Positions 53,574 to 63,817 of a stretch of DNA of 64,000 bases are shown here, piece by piece. A program made the translations under genes and the position numbers. Numbering within the stretch: position 1 is the first letter of the stretch; the number at the start of each line of letters is the position of its first letter. Below the pieces are notes generated by a model. That model searched no databases and had not been told where the DNA came from. It worked only from the letters and a program-made list of their open reading frames with translations. Origin of the DNA: Abyssalbus ytuae. GTDB taxonomy: Bacteria > Bacteroidota > Bacteroidia > Flavobacteriales > Flavobacteriaceae. The stretch spans positions 2,108,001 through 2,172,000 of the forward strand of contig NZ_CP094358.1 of assembly GCF_022807975.1 (NCBI RefSeq). The letters are read 5' to 3'.

Positions 53574-54179
53574 ATGTTTAGCCAATTTGCATTTAAAATT
53601 TTTGAAGAAAGTATAAGTAAATATCACGAACTGGACGATGTATATCAACCCTTTCACAATCCCTATCCAAAAGATAAAATAGAACATCTTTTATACCGTA
53701 AAAACTGGATAGACACAGTACAATGGCATTATGAAGACATTATCCGCGATCCGGAAATTGACCCGGTTGATGCCCTTGACCTTAAAAGAAAGATAGATGC
53801 GTCTAACCAGGACAGGACTGATACTGTTGAGTACATTGACAGTTATTTTCTTAATAAGTACAAAGATGTAGAACCGGCAACAAACGCCACTATTAATTCC
53901 GAAAGCCCTGCCTGGGCTATAGACAGGTTGTCTATTCTCGCACTAAAAATTTACCATATGAAGGAAGAAGCCGGGAGAGAAGGTGCTACAGCGGAACATA
54001 AACAAAAGTGTCAGGATAAATTACAGGTGCTTCTTGAACAAAGAGAAGACCTTTCTACAGCTATAGACCAGCTACTTACCGATATTGAAAACGGAGACAA
54101 ATACATGAAGGTTTATAAGCAAATGAAAATGTATAATGATGAAGAACTAAACCCGGTACTTTATCAAAATAAAAAGTAA
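53574..54179 (+). CDS. DUF4254 family protein
   Basis: About 201 aa, soluble and largely helical, with many charged residues. NPYPKDKIEHLLYRKNWID, VQWHYEDIIRDPEIDP and SPAWAIDRLSILALKIYHMK are conserved in the Bacteroidota family DUF4254, whose function is unknown. It is usually beside a heptosyltransferase-like GT9 gene, as here (36 bp downstream), which hints at lipopolysaccharide-core work. ATG 53574 (MFSQFAFKIFEES) is chosen over in-frame TTG 53556 because it gives the usual N-terminus and leaves room for a leader. Confidence 0.87.
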   Translation: MFSQFAFKIFEESISKYHELDDVYQPFHNPYPKDKIEHLLYRKNWIDTVQWHYEDIIRDPEIDPVDALDLKRKIDASNQDRTDTVEYIDSYFLNKYKDVEPATNATINSESPAWAIDRLSILALKIYHMKEEAGREGATAEHKQKCQDKLQVLLEQREDLSTAIDQLLTDIENGDKYMKVYKQMKMYNDEELNPVLYQNKK

Positions 54180-54215
54180 GAGCTTTAAAACTTTAGCGTA
54201 TAAACATTATAACTT

Positions 54216-55253
54216 TTGGTGCAGAAAAAACCCATAAAGCATATTCTTGTTGTCCGGCTTTCGGCCCTGGGAGATGTTGCCATGACAGTGCCGGTAATAA
54301 AGGCATTGTTGCAACAGCATCCCCAATTAAAAGTTACCATATTATCCAGGGGGTTTTTCAAGCCCCTGTTTCACGACATTCCCAATCTTCATTTTCATGA
54401 GGCTGATGTAAGAGAAAAACACAAAGGCGCATTTGGCCTTAACAGGCTTAGCCGGGAATTGCTTAAGCTTAATATTGATGCTGTTGCCGATCTTCATAAC
54501 GTACTTAGAAGCAATATCCTTAAAACTTTTCTGAGATTAAATAAAATTCCGGTAGTGCAGATAGATAAAGGGCGGAAAGAAAAAAAGGCATTGACCTCGG
54601 GTAAAAAGTTTTATCAGCTTAAAACCACCCACGAACGGTATGCCGAAGTTTTTGAAAGCCTGGGGTTTGATATTGATTTATCCGGATCCTTATTTTCAAA
54701 AAGAAGAGAGTTAAACGAAAAAATATCCGGTTTTATTGGAGGCGACGGGAAAAAATGGATAGGCATTGCACCCTTTGCAGCTTTTAAAGGAAAAATGTAC
54801 CCGCTGGATTTAATGGAAAAAGTTATAGAAACTTTAAACGCGGCAGGAGCCTATCAGGTCATTCTTTTCGGAGGAGGAAAAAAAGAAGAAAACTTACTCG
54901 ATGCCATAGCCGGCAAATATAACAATGTAGTAAATATGGCCGGCAAATTCAGTTTTGAAGAAGAACTCACCCTTATTTCCAACCTCGACCTGATGCTTTC
55001 TATGGACAGCGGTAATGCCCACCTGGCTGCTATGTACGGCATTAAAACAATTACCCTTTGGGGCGTAACCCATCCTTATGCCGGTTTTTATCCCTTTAAA
55101 CAGGACAAAAACAATGCGCTCCTTTCCGATAAAGAAAAGTATCCCCTCATTCCTACTTCTGTGTATGGTAACAAATTACCAAAAGGATATGAAGACGTTA
55201 TGAGAACTATTTCCCCGGAAAAAGTGGTGGAAAAAATAGTTTCAGTAATTTGA
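54216..55253 (+). CDS. GT9 family glycosyltransferase (heptosyltransferase-like)
   Basis: A 345-aa GT-B enzyme of family 9, which adds heptose or related sugars to the lipopolysaccharide core. ILVVRLSALGDVAMTVPV is the family N-terminus, VADLHNVLRS follows, and the donor-site region has WIGIAPFAAFKGKMYPL and LMLSMDSGNAHLAAMYGIKT followed by LWGVTHP. The start is TTG 54216 or GTG 54219, with no ATG before the first conserved strand. Probably co-transcribed with the DUF4254 gene. Confidence 0.92.
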   Translation: MVQKKPIKHILVVRLSALGDVAMTVPVIKALLQQHPQLKVTILSRGFFKPLFHDIPNLHFHEADVREKHKGAFGLNRLSRELLKLNIDAVADLHNVLRSNILKTFLRLNKIPVVQIDKGRKEKKALTSGKKFYQLKTTHERYAEVFESLGFDIDLSGSLFSKRRELNEKISGFIGGDGKKWIGIAPFAAFKGKMYPLDLMEKVIETLNAAGAYQVILFGGGKKEENLLDAIAGKYNNVVNMAGKFSFEEELTLISNLDLMLSMDSGNAHLAAMYGIKTITLWGVTHPYAGFYPFKQDKNNALLSDKEKYPLIPTSVYGNKLPKGYEDVMRTISPEKVVEKIVSVI

Positions 55254-55282
55254 CCTATATTTAACCATACCCGTTTATTATT

Positions 55283-56017
55283 ATGAGAAAAATAATATCA
55301 TACCCGTTAAGTGTTATTTTTGGAATATTGTTTTTCCTTGCCTTAATTGTTTTTCATCCCATTCAGTGGATTTGCTTAAACCTGTTCGGTTACCAGGCCC
55401 ATAAAACCAGTGTAGACTGGCTACAGTTTTTTCTAATGCGATGCACCAACGTTTTAGGCACCCGCTATTCCTTTACCAATCCATATAAACTACCCGGAAA
55501 CACCCCCGTAATAATTGTTGCCAACCACCAGAGCATGTACGATATACCCCCGCTTATATGGTATTTTCGCAAACACCACCCAAAATTCATAAGTAAAAAA
55601 GAACTTGGAAAAGGAATCCCCAGTGTATCCTTTAACCTGAAACATGGCGGATCGGTTTTAATAGACAGAAAAAATCCTGCCCAGGCCATACCCGCCATTC
55701 AAAAATTTGGCAACTATATAGAAACCAATAAACGTGCAGCAGTAATTTTTCCTGAAGGCACAAGAAGCAAAACAGGAGAGCCAAAACCCTTTCGTACCAA
55801 AGGCCTTGAAACCCTTATAAAATATACTCCCTCAGCCTGCATAGTTCCCGTAACCATAAACAACTCATGGAAGTTTTTAAAATACGGTAAATTTCCCCTC
55901 GGTATAGGCACCCATATGAAAATACAAGTACACAAGCCACTGAACCCGGCTGATTTTAATACCGAAGAACTCATGGCAACCATTGAAAAAACTATTACCG
56001 ACGCCGTAGAAAAATAA
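55283..56017 (+). CDS. 1-acyl-sn-glycerol-3-phosphate acyltransferase (PlsC-like)
   Basis: A 244-aa membrane-bound acyltransferase making phosphatidic acid from lysophosphatidic acid. An N-terminal hydrophobic segment (VIFGILFFLALIVFHPIQWI) is followed by the HX4D catalytic motif ANHQSMYDIPPL, then FISKKELGKGIP, DRKNP and the FPEGTRS phosphate-binding motif. Follows the GT9 gene at 29 bp and precedes an HD hydrolase gene at 9 bp, so a single operon is likely. Confidence 0.93.
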   Translation: MRKIISYPLSVIFGILFFLALIVFHPIQWICLNLFGYQAHKTSVDWLQFFLMRCTNVLGTRYSFTNPYKLPGNTPVIIVANHQSMYDIPPLIWYFRKHHPKFISKKELGKGIPSVSFNLKHGGSVLIDRKNPAQAIPAIQKFGNYIETNKRAAVIFPEGTRSKTGEPKPFRTKGLETLIKYTPSACIVPVTINNSWKFLKYGKFPLGIGTHMKIQVHKPLNPADFNTEELMATIEKTITDAVEK

Positions 56018-56026
56018 CAGAAATTA

Positions 56027-56683
56027 ATGACCACTTCCGAAATTATAGACCATACCATAACCTTTGTAAAACAAACATTAGAAAATGCCGAAGGCGGCCA
56101 TGACTGGTTCCATATACAAAGAGTCTTTAACAATGCCATTTTAATTGCCAAAGATGAAAAAAATATAGACCCGCTGGTAATTGGGTTAGGAGCATTGCTG
56201 CATGATATTGCCGATTCTAAATTTTATGAAGGCGATGAAACCATAGGGCCAAAAAAGGCACGGAAGTTTCTGGAAGGATTAAATATTAAGGAAGAAGTAA
56301 TTACCCATGTAGAAAATATCATAAAAAACATATCCTTTAAAGGAGGTAATTTTGAGCAAAAGTTCACTTCTGCAGAGCTCGATATTATCCAGGATGCCGA
56401 CAGGCTGGACGCAATGGGAGCCATTGGTATTGCCCGTTGCTTTAATTACGGCGGATATAAAAACCGTGCTATTTACAATCCGGATATTGCCCCCAACCCC
56501 AACATGAGCAAAGAAGAATATAAAACCTCTGCAGCCCCGTCTATCAATCATTTTTACGAAAAGCTTTTATTGCTGCAAGATCGCATGAATACCCGTACAG
56601 GTAAAAAAATAGCCCGGGCCCGCCATGAATTTATGGAAAAGTATCTTGAACAGTTTTATGCCGAATGGAACGGAGAGAGATAG
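56027..56683 (+). CDS. HD domain phosphohydrolase
   Basis: A 218-aa cytoplasmic HD-superfamily hydrolase of the YedJ/YpgQ type. GGHDWFHIQRV provides the first His ligand, LLHDIADSK the HD doublet, and IIQDADRLDAMGAIGIARCF the last Asp ligand. Family members dephosphorylate nucleotides or other phosphate esters in a metal-dependent way, but the natural substrate is unknown. Last gene of the preceding operon, with no evident terminator. Confidence 0.9.
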   Translation: MTTSEIIDHTITFVKQTLENAEGGHDWFHIQRVFNNAILIAKDEKNIDPLVIGLGALLHDIADSKFYEGDETIGPKKARKFLEGLNIKEEVITHVENIIKNISFKGGNFEQKFTSAELDIIQDADRLDAMGAIGIARCFNYGGYKNRAIYNPDIAPNPNMSKEEYKTSAAPSINHFYEKLLLLQDRMNTRTGKKIARARHEFMEKYLEQFYAEWNGER

Positions 56684-56783
56684 AATTTACCGGGAGGCAC
56701 TAATTATTTAAGAAGTACGATTTTAGAAATACGAAAAATAGTAAATAAGCATCGGTTATCCATCATCTAAACCTGACTGCCCT

Positions 56784-56855
56784 GTCATCACTAGGAGCGT
56801 AGCGATGTGGCGATCTGTTTGAGTAGATTTCTCCCCCAAACGGGGTCGAAATGAA
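56784..56855. repeat. Bacteroidota-type dispersed intergenic repeat
   Basis: The text GTCATCACTAGGAGCGTAGC ... GTGGCGATCTG and, after it, GAGTAGATTTCTC ... GGTCGAAATGA resembles two repeats common between genes of Bacteroidota (GTCATTGCGAGGAGCGTAGC-type and GAGATTTCTC...GGTCGAAATGAC-type), here fused. Whether it is multi-copy in this genome cannot be seen in a single window. Confidence 0.55.
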
Positions 56856-57197
56856 CTGTTTTCTTGTTGTCATCTTGATAGAATCCGGAAGGCGACTGAG
56901 AAATCTAAAAAAGGACGAAACTATCAAATCAACAAATACACCATTACACGAAGTAACAAATAAACAGAACATCGGTCATCAGACAGCAGTTATCCGTCCT
57001 TCAAATCGTAACTCAAAAATCCTAAACCGTAAATTTCGTGACCTTTTGTATACCCCTGTTCTTTTTCTCTTTTCCAGGGATAAGCTATATTCAACCCCGG
57101 TATGAACAAAGAATATACTATAAATGATAAGCTGAACGCTTCCGCTACTGCCGGTTCTCAGGCCGGCCGCTTTCTATCCGGGTATCTTTCATACACC

Positions 57198-57531
57198 CTA
57201 TACTTCTTTATTCCCTTCTTCCTTAACAAACTCAGTACCGTAGGCCTTCATGTGGTAGATTATACCTTCTGCATCTGTAAAAAGATATTTTTTATGAGAT
57301 TTTGTTCTGAAGGCACATCCGTTGTTGGGCTCTTTTCTACAAGCATGAATTCCCATTGTCATGGCCATAATATTCCGCAGGGAGTCATAGCACCAACCGT
57401 TAAAAATCAAAAAACAGTAGCTGCATCCGGCTGTAAAATTAACAGCATCCTCACCATCCTTAGCTCTTGTAAAGTTCCAGTGTCTTTTAATTACCCCGTA
57501 GTTTCACTTTCCATCCCTTTCTTTCCAACAT
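57198..57531 (-). pseudogene. Remnant of a small Cys-containing protein gene
   Basis: On the minus strand ATG 57531 opens MLERKGWKVKLRGN and stops at TAA; a shift of one base reaches an open frame (to 57198) reading VIKRHWNFTRAKDGEDAVNF, TAGCSYCFLIFNGWCYDSLR, NIMAMTMGIHACRKEPNNGC and a C-terminus YHMKAYGTEFVKEEGNKEV. Composition is protein-like (balanced charges, Trp and Cys), unlike shadow frames. A single frameshift would restore about 110 aa. I do not recognise the family. It could be a pseudogene or, if the shift is a sequencing error, an intact small protein. Confidence 0.35.
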
Positions 57532-57623
57532 TTCAATCCTAAAATTTTAAAAAACCACCCCGTAATTTATTAAGGTTTTCCCTTACTTTCCGTAAAGTTT
57601 TTACCTGTATATTTTTCAATTTT

Positions 57624-57892
57624 GTGCTTACGAAATTTTTTTTCGTGCTTACAAAAATATTTTTTGTAACTACAAAATGATCATTTCCTAGTTAGGGAAT
57701 TTTTTTTTGTAACTAGAAGTTTTTTGTTTCGTAACTATGTTTTTATTAAGCCTTAAGAAGGAATCTTTCCTTTTATGCTTAGGTTTTTGTTGTTTTGTGC
57801 TTACGAAATAGTTGTTTCGTGGCTATATTTTATAAGAATAATAAGCATAAAATGTTAAATTTCTAACTATATTCTGTTAAATAGATAACCAC
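57624..57892. repeat. Helically phased array of about thirteen 22-bp units
   Basis: An 8-bp word of the form GTRMYTAC recurs at 57624, 57645, 57666, 57688, 57709, 57731, 57775, 57797, 57819, 57863 and 57885. Degenerate or reverse-oriented forms (TTAAGAAG at 57753, ATAAGCAT at 57841) fill the two gaps, so the period is 21-22 bp throughout. The 13-14 bp between words is AT-rich with dyad symmetry (GAAAT...TTTC, AAAAATATTTTT, AAATGATCATTT). Units such as GTAACTAC + AAAATGATCATTTC and GTGCTTAC + GAAATAGTTGTTTC show the consensus. Its role is unknown. It resembles iterons in period only. Confidence 0.8.
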
Positions 57893-58195
57893 GAAAATTT
57901 TTTTGTTGATTATTTTTTGAAATTTTTTAAGGGAAAAGCACTTTTTTAATGCATGTATGGAGGAATCAAAAGAGGTATTTTTTAGGAAACAAGAAGGCAA
58001 AACACCCAAAAACAACCCCGCAAATACCGTCTAATTATGACCATGAGGAGGTAGAATTACAGAGTTAAAAGCGTGAAAAACAAATTAACCATCAACGAAT
58101 TAACCAAGTTAGAAGTACAAACAAATGTTACATCCGTCTCCGGTCGCCCGTCATCCGTCTATTCCGCCTGCTGACTACTGATCATTAAGGACTAT

Positions 58196-59131
58196 TTACA
58201 AAGGAGAAACCACTACCTCTTCCTGGTTGGCATTTAATAAAGGTAAAATCTTATCCTGAATTTCCAGTTGCAGCAAACTCAGTATCTGTTTTTTTACAAA
58301 ATGCTTATGTACTACCAATCCTATGGTACGTACCGGCACAGGCGATTGAAAGTGAGTAATCTTTTTATATTCGGCGGGAGTTAGATCTAAAGAAGCCAGA
58401 TAAGGCAACATCGTTAAACCCTTATTAATCTTTACAAAACGTATAAGGCTGTCTACCGAGCCCGCTTTAAAATTAAAGTTGATGTTTTCATTATTCCGGC
58501 TGGTATCATAATCGCATATTTTTTTTACCTGTGTATGTAAACAATGGCCTTCTTCCAGCAACCAGAATTTATTAAAATCTATACTATCCACGTTTACATA
58601 CTCTTTCATTTCCCTTTTAGAGCAATCATATAAAACAAAAGGTTCGTTATACAAGGGTAATTCATATAAATCAGGCACTCCTGCCGGGGTGGCCATAATA
58701 CCTATATCCAGTTCTCTTTTAAGTAAAGCATCTGTAATATTATTAGTGGTTTTCTCACTAATGGTAAATGTAATTTTAGGAAACTTTCTGGCAAAATCAT
58801 TTAAAAATTCAGGAAGAATAAAAGGAGCCACCGTAGGTATAATGCCAATTTTTAACTCGCCCGACAATTCTCCCTTAAGCGATTGTACGAGTTCATCAAG
58901 AACAGTCAATTCCTTTGAAATTACTTTTAACTGATGAATAATGGCTTCACCTTCTTTGGTGATGGACACAGGTTTTGTTTTACGGTCAAAAACCTTAATA
59001 CCTATTTCTTCTTCAAATTTACCAATCATGGTACTTAAAGTAGATTGAGTTATAAAACACTTATCGGCAGCTTTGCCAAAATTTTTCAATTCTTTTACTG
59101 CTAATATGTATTCAATTTGTTGTATGTTCAT
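58196..59131 (-). CDS. oxyR: Hydrogen-peroxide-sensing LysR-type regulator OxyR
   Basis: A 311-aa LysR-family activator. The N-terminal winged HTH (QIEYILAVKELKNFGKAADK, TQSTLSTMIGKFEEEIG) and substrate-like domain are complete. The peroxide-sensing pair is conserved: GHCLHTQVKKIC has Cys197 and Cys206, the spacing of the disulfide-forming cysteines (199 and 208) in E. coli OxyR. It is divergent from katG with 90 bp between starts, and a dyad just upstream of its ATG is a candidate binding site. Oxidised OxyR is expected to activate katG. Confidence 0.94.
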   Translation of the reverse strand: MNIQQIEYILAVKELKNFGKAADKCFITQSTLSTMIGKFEEEIGIKVFDRKTKPVSITKEGEAIIHQLKVISKELTVLDELVQSLKGELSGELKIGIIPTVAPFILPEFLNDFARKFPKITFTISEKTTNNITDALLKRELDIGIMATPAGVPDLYELPLYNEPFVLYDCSKREMKEYVNVDSIDFNKFWLLEEGHCLHTQVKKICDYDTSRNNENINFNFKAGSVDSLIRFVKINKGLTMLPYLASLDLTPAEYKKITHFQSPVPVRTIGLVVHKHFVKKQILSLLQLEIQDKILPLLNANQEEVVVSPL

Positions 59132-59155
59132 CTATTATATCAATATTAATATAGA
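59131..59155. promoter_or_regulatory. Candidate OxyR operator between oxyR and katG
   Basis: TCTAT (59131-59135) and ATAGA (59151-59155) form an inverted repeat around an AT-rich centre, similar to OxyR half-sites (ATAG/CTAT). It overlaps the oxyR start and lies just upstream of the katG -33 region, the place expected of an activator that also represses its own gene. Confidence 0.35.
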
Positions 59156-59187
59156 AAATATCGTTTTTATCAATCAAAAATAATGAA

Positions 59188-59195
59188 TACTTTTG
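59188..59195 (+). promoter_or_regulatory. -7 promoter element of katG
   Basis: TACTTTTG matches TAnnTTTG, 26 bp before the ATG. No TTG is found at the -33 distance, which fits a promoter that needs an activator. Confidence 0.55.
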
Positions 59196-59215
59196 AATAA
59201 TAACTAAAAAAATAA

Positions 59216-61432
<2,217 letters not shown>

Positions 61433-61453
61433 GCAATTCCCAAACCATATATA

Positions 61454-61481
61454 AGTAGCCCCTGCATGGGGCTATTTTTTT
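61454..61481 (+). terminator. Rho-independent terminator after katG
   Basis: Stem TAGCCCC / GGGGCTA (61456-61462 with 61468-61474) around TGCAT, followed by TTTTTTTA. Confidence 0.82.
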
Positions 61482-61643
61482 ATAGCTTTTTTTACTTCAT
61501 GTAATGTGAAAATTTATAATACTATCCGGAGTTTTAAACAAAAAAACAGGTTGCTGCCTGATTTACTACTAACAAAATGTAAACAACACCCTGTTTTTTG
61601 CTAAAATGCAGTATATTAGTTTTATACCAAATTTTTGTAAACA

Positions 61644-62063
61644 ATGAAGACAGTACTTATTAAATTCCTGTTTATTTTCTTGTTTGGCAATATAATATTT
61701 GCATCGCCATTAAAAGAGCCCCCCATACACCAGTTAAGAATTTATGAAATACCTAAAGAAAATGTAAAAGTATTTCATGAAAGGTTCAGGGACCATGCTC
61801 ACAGAATAATGAAAAAGTATGGATTTAAAATTGTATCCACATGGGAATCCTCCTATGAAAGTAAAGTTGAATTTATATATCTTTTAGAATGGAAAGATGA
61901 AAAGGCTATGAAAAAAAGCTGGGCAAATTTTATGGAAGACCAGGAATGGAAAGACATAAAAAAACAAACCGGAGCTTTATATGGAGCCTTTGTAGAAAAT
62001 ATAGAAGACAGAACACTGATTTTAACCGATTATTCACCCCAAAAGCATCTTTTGGAAAAATAA
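61644..62063 (+). CDS. NIPSNAP family protein, exported
   Basis: A 139-aa protein: a signal peptide (MKTVLIKFLFIFLFGNIIFA) and one NIPSNAP domain (ferredoxin-like dimeric alpha/beta-barrel fold), with HQLRIYEIPKENVKVFHERF, RIMKKYGFKIVSTW and FIYLLEWKDEKAM typical of the family. Function is unknown. Homologues in Bacteroidota are often secreted and near sugar-degrading or hydrolase genes. An S12 serine hydrolase gene follows 12 bp downstream, so co-transcription is likely. Confidence 0.87.
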   Translation: MKTVLIKFLFIFLFGNIIFASPLKEPPIHQLRIYEIPKENVKVFHERFRDHAHRIMKKYGFKIVSTWESSYESKVEFIYLLEWKDEKAMKKSWANFMEDQEWKDIKKQTGALYGAFVENIEDRTLILTDYSPQKHLLEK

Positions 62064-62075
62064 CCACACTTTACT

Positions 62076-63236
62076 ATGAAGCTGTTAACCAAAAACTTTA
62101 CCCTGTTTTATCTTGTATTTTTTGTTTCCTTCAGTTTAAAAGCACAGCAATATTATTTCCCCGAAAAAGGGGAAATATGGAAGGAAAAGTTACCATCTGA
62201 TTTCAATATAGCTGAAAGCCGTTTGAAAAAAGCTGTAGACTTTGCTTTACAAAATGAATATTCAGGCTCTAAAGATCTGCGTATAGCCATACTTGAAGGT
62301 TTTGCCCATGAACCGTTTCACAAGATCCTGGGTCCTGCCCAAAAACGAGGCGGCCCTGCAGGAATAATTCTTAAAAACGGATATATGATTGCAAAATGGG
62401 GTGATATAAAAAAGGTTGATATGACATTTAGTGTTACAAAAAGTTATTTGTCTTCCGTAGCGGGTATAGCAATTGATGACAAACTCATCTCTTCAACCAA
62501 TGATTTTGTAAAAGATTATGTATGGGATGAAACCTTTATTGGCACCCATAATTCTAAAATTACATGGGATCATTTACTAACACAGTCTTCTGACTGGTCA
62601 GGAACCCTATGGAATCAATATGACTGGGCAGACAGGCCTCCCCGTGAAGGAAGCATTGATGACTGGAAAAACAGAACCTATAATGAACCCGGTACCGTGT
62701 TTGAGTATAACGATGTAAGGGTAAATTTGCTTGCTTATGCCCTGTTACAGGTATGGAGAAAACCGTTGCCGATGGTACTTAAAGAAAAAATTATGGATCC
62801 GATTGGGGCTTCATCCACATGGAGATGGTACGGGTACGAAAACTCATGGGTGAATGTAGACGGTATAAAAGTGCAGTCGGTATCAGGCGGCGGGCATTCC
62901 GGTGGCGGTATTTTTATCAATACCGAAGATCATGCACGCTTTGGGTTATTGTTTTTAAACAATGGTAAATGGAAAGAGAAACAAATTATAAGTGAAAACT
63001 GGCTGAAGAAAGCTACTACTCCTTCGCAGGCAAATGTTAATTACGGATATATGTGGTGGCTTAATAAAAAAGGGAACAGGCATTGGGAAGGAGTGCCGGA
63101 ATCAGTTTATTACGCAGCCGGCTTCGGCGGTAACTTTATTGTAATTGATAAAGCTCACGACCTGGTTATTGTAACCCGGTGGCTGGAACCCTCAAAGGCG
63201 GGGGATTTTGTAAAATTGGTTATGGATGCTTTATAA
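62076..63236 (+). CDS. Serine hydrolase of the beta-lactamase/S12 family, exported
   Basis: A 386-aa protein with signal peptide (LLTKNFTLFYLVFFVSFSLKA). The SxxK motif is SVTK (Ser119, Lys122), the YxN-like motif is YND in FEYNDVRVN, and the third motif is HSGGG. The overall fold is that of class C beta-lactamase and D-aminopeptidase-like esterases. Real substrates of such enzymes range from peptides and lactones to esters, so antibiotic resistance should not be assumed. Probably in an operon with the NIPSNAP and GNAT genes. Confidence 0.9.
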   Translation: MKLLTKNFTLFYLVFFVSFSLKAQQYYFPEKGEIWKEKLPSDFNIAESRLKKAVDFALQNEYSGSKDLRIAILEGFAHEPFHKILGPAQKRGGPAGIILKNGYMIAKWGDIKKVDMTFSVTKSYLSSVAGIAIDDKLISSTNDFVKDYVWDETFIGTHNSKITWDHLLTQSSDWSGTLWNQYDWADRPPREGSIDDWKNRTYNEPGTVFEYNDVRVNLLAYALLQVWRKPLPMVLKEKIMDPIGASSTWRWYGYENSWVNVDGIKVQSVSGGGHSGGGIFINTEDHARFGLLFLNNGKWKEKQIISENWLKKATTPSQANVNYGYMWWLNKKGNRHWEGVPESVYYAAGFGGNFIVIDKAHDLVIVTRWLEPSKAGDFVKLVMDAL

Positions 63237-63246
63237 GAAATAAGTA

Positions 63247-63762
63247 ATGGACCTCAATTTTGTACGTTGTACTGCCGGCGACATAGAAATTCTTTTTGAA
63301 ATTTCGAGACAAACCTTTATTGATGCTTTTGAAGAACAAAATGATCCTCAAGATTTTTGGGAGTATATGGATGAAGCTTTTAATAAAGAAGTACTCCTTA
63401 CCCAGTTAAAAAAACAGGACTCACATTTTTATTTTGCTTTTATTGAGAATAAACTTGCAGGTTACTTTAAAATAAATGAATCGGGTGCCCAAAGCGATAT
63501 AAATGACCCTGATTCAATTGAACTGGAACGCATTTATGTACTAAAAGATTTTCAGGGAAGAAGAATAGGGGAAAAACTTTTAAAAAAAGTGATTTCCTTA
63601 TCAAAAGAAAAGAAGGTTAAATTTATTTGGTTAGGGGTGTGGGAACATAACCCGGGGGCAATAAAGTTTTATAAACGGAATGGTTTTAAAAAATTTGGAG
63701 AACATCCTTATGCCATTGGTAAAGACATTCAAACCGACTGGCTGATGAGGTTGGAAATATAA
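63247..63762 (+). CDS. GNAT family N-acetyltransferase
   Basis: A 171-aa single-domain acetyltransferase. The N-terminal half (FVRCTAGDIEILFEISRQTF) and ELERIYVLKDFQGRRIGEKLLKKV, with the acetyl-CoA loop QGRRIG, plus the C-terminal NPGAIKFYKRNGFKKFGEHP, identify the family (paiA-like). Acceptor unknown. Follows the S12 hydrolase gene by 10 bp and ends at a bidirectional terminator shared with sdhB. Confidence 0.92.
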   Translation: MDLNFVRCTAGDIEILFEISRQTFIDAFEEQNDPQDFWEYMDEAFNKEVLLTQLKKQDSHFYFAFIENKLAGYFKINESGAQSDINDPDSIELERIYVLKDFQGRRIGEKLLKKVISLSKEKKVKFIWLGVWEHNPGAIKFYKRNGFKKFGEHPYAIGKDIQTDWLMRLEI

Positions 63763-63798
63763 AAACCGAAACCACAAACTTATGATTTCGGTTTTTTT
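63761..63798. terminator. Bidirectional terminator between GNAT gene and sdhB
   Basis: Stem AAAACCGAAA ... TTTCGGTTTT with an AT-rich loop and T-rich sequence (GTTTTTTTAC) on the plus strand, A-rich on the other. Confidence 0.75.
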
Positions 63799-63817
63799 AC
63801 TTGTTTGTATAACATTA

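Larger units (their letters stand above)
56684..58195. other. 1.5-kb stretch without an intact gene
   Basis: Between the HD hydrolase and oxyR genes no reading frame has family-like composition. From left to right there is a Bacteroidota-type dispersed repeat (56784-56855), remains of a small minus-strand gene (57198-57531), an array of 22-bp units (57624-57892) and AT-rich sequence with scattered short CATCCGTC-like words (58133-58160). Plus-strand frames at 56851-57105 and 57102-57542 lack any recognisable motif and run over the remnant gene in the wrong direction, so I do not call them. Confidence 0.7.

Noticed and set aside
56851-57105. Plus-strand 84-aa reading frame
   Set aside because: It begins within the dispersed repeat and has no family-like features.
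57102-57542. Plus-strand 146-aa reading frame
   Set aside because: It lies antisense to a more protein-like minus-strand frame, has no recognisable motif and shows shadow-like composition.
57624-57892. CRISPR array
   Set aside because: Units are 22 bp head to tail with AT-rich related stretches, not 25-40 bp repeats separated by unique spacers, and no cas gene is in the window.
62076-63236. True beta-lactamase
   Set aside because: SxxK and YND/HSGGG motifs fit many S12 esterases and peptidases; no evidence for lactam hydrolysis.
63247-63762. Antibiotic acetyltransferase
   Set aside because: Only general GNAT motifs are seen; nothing points to a drug substrate.
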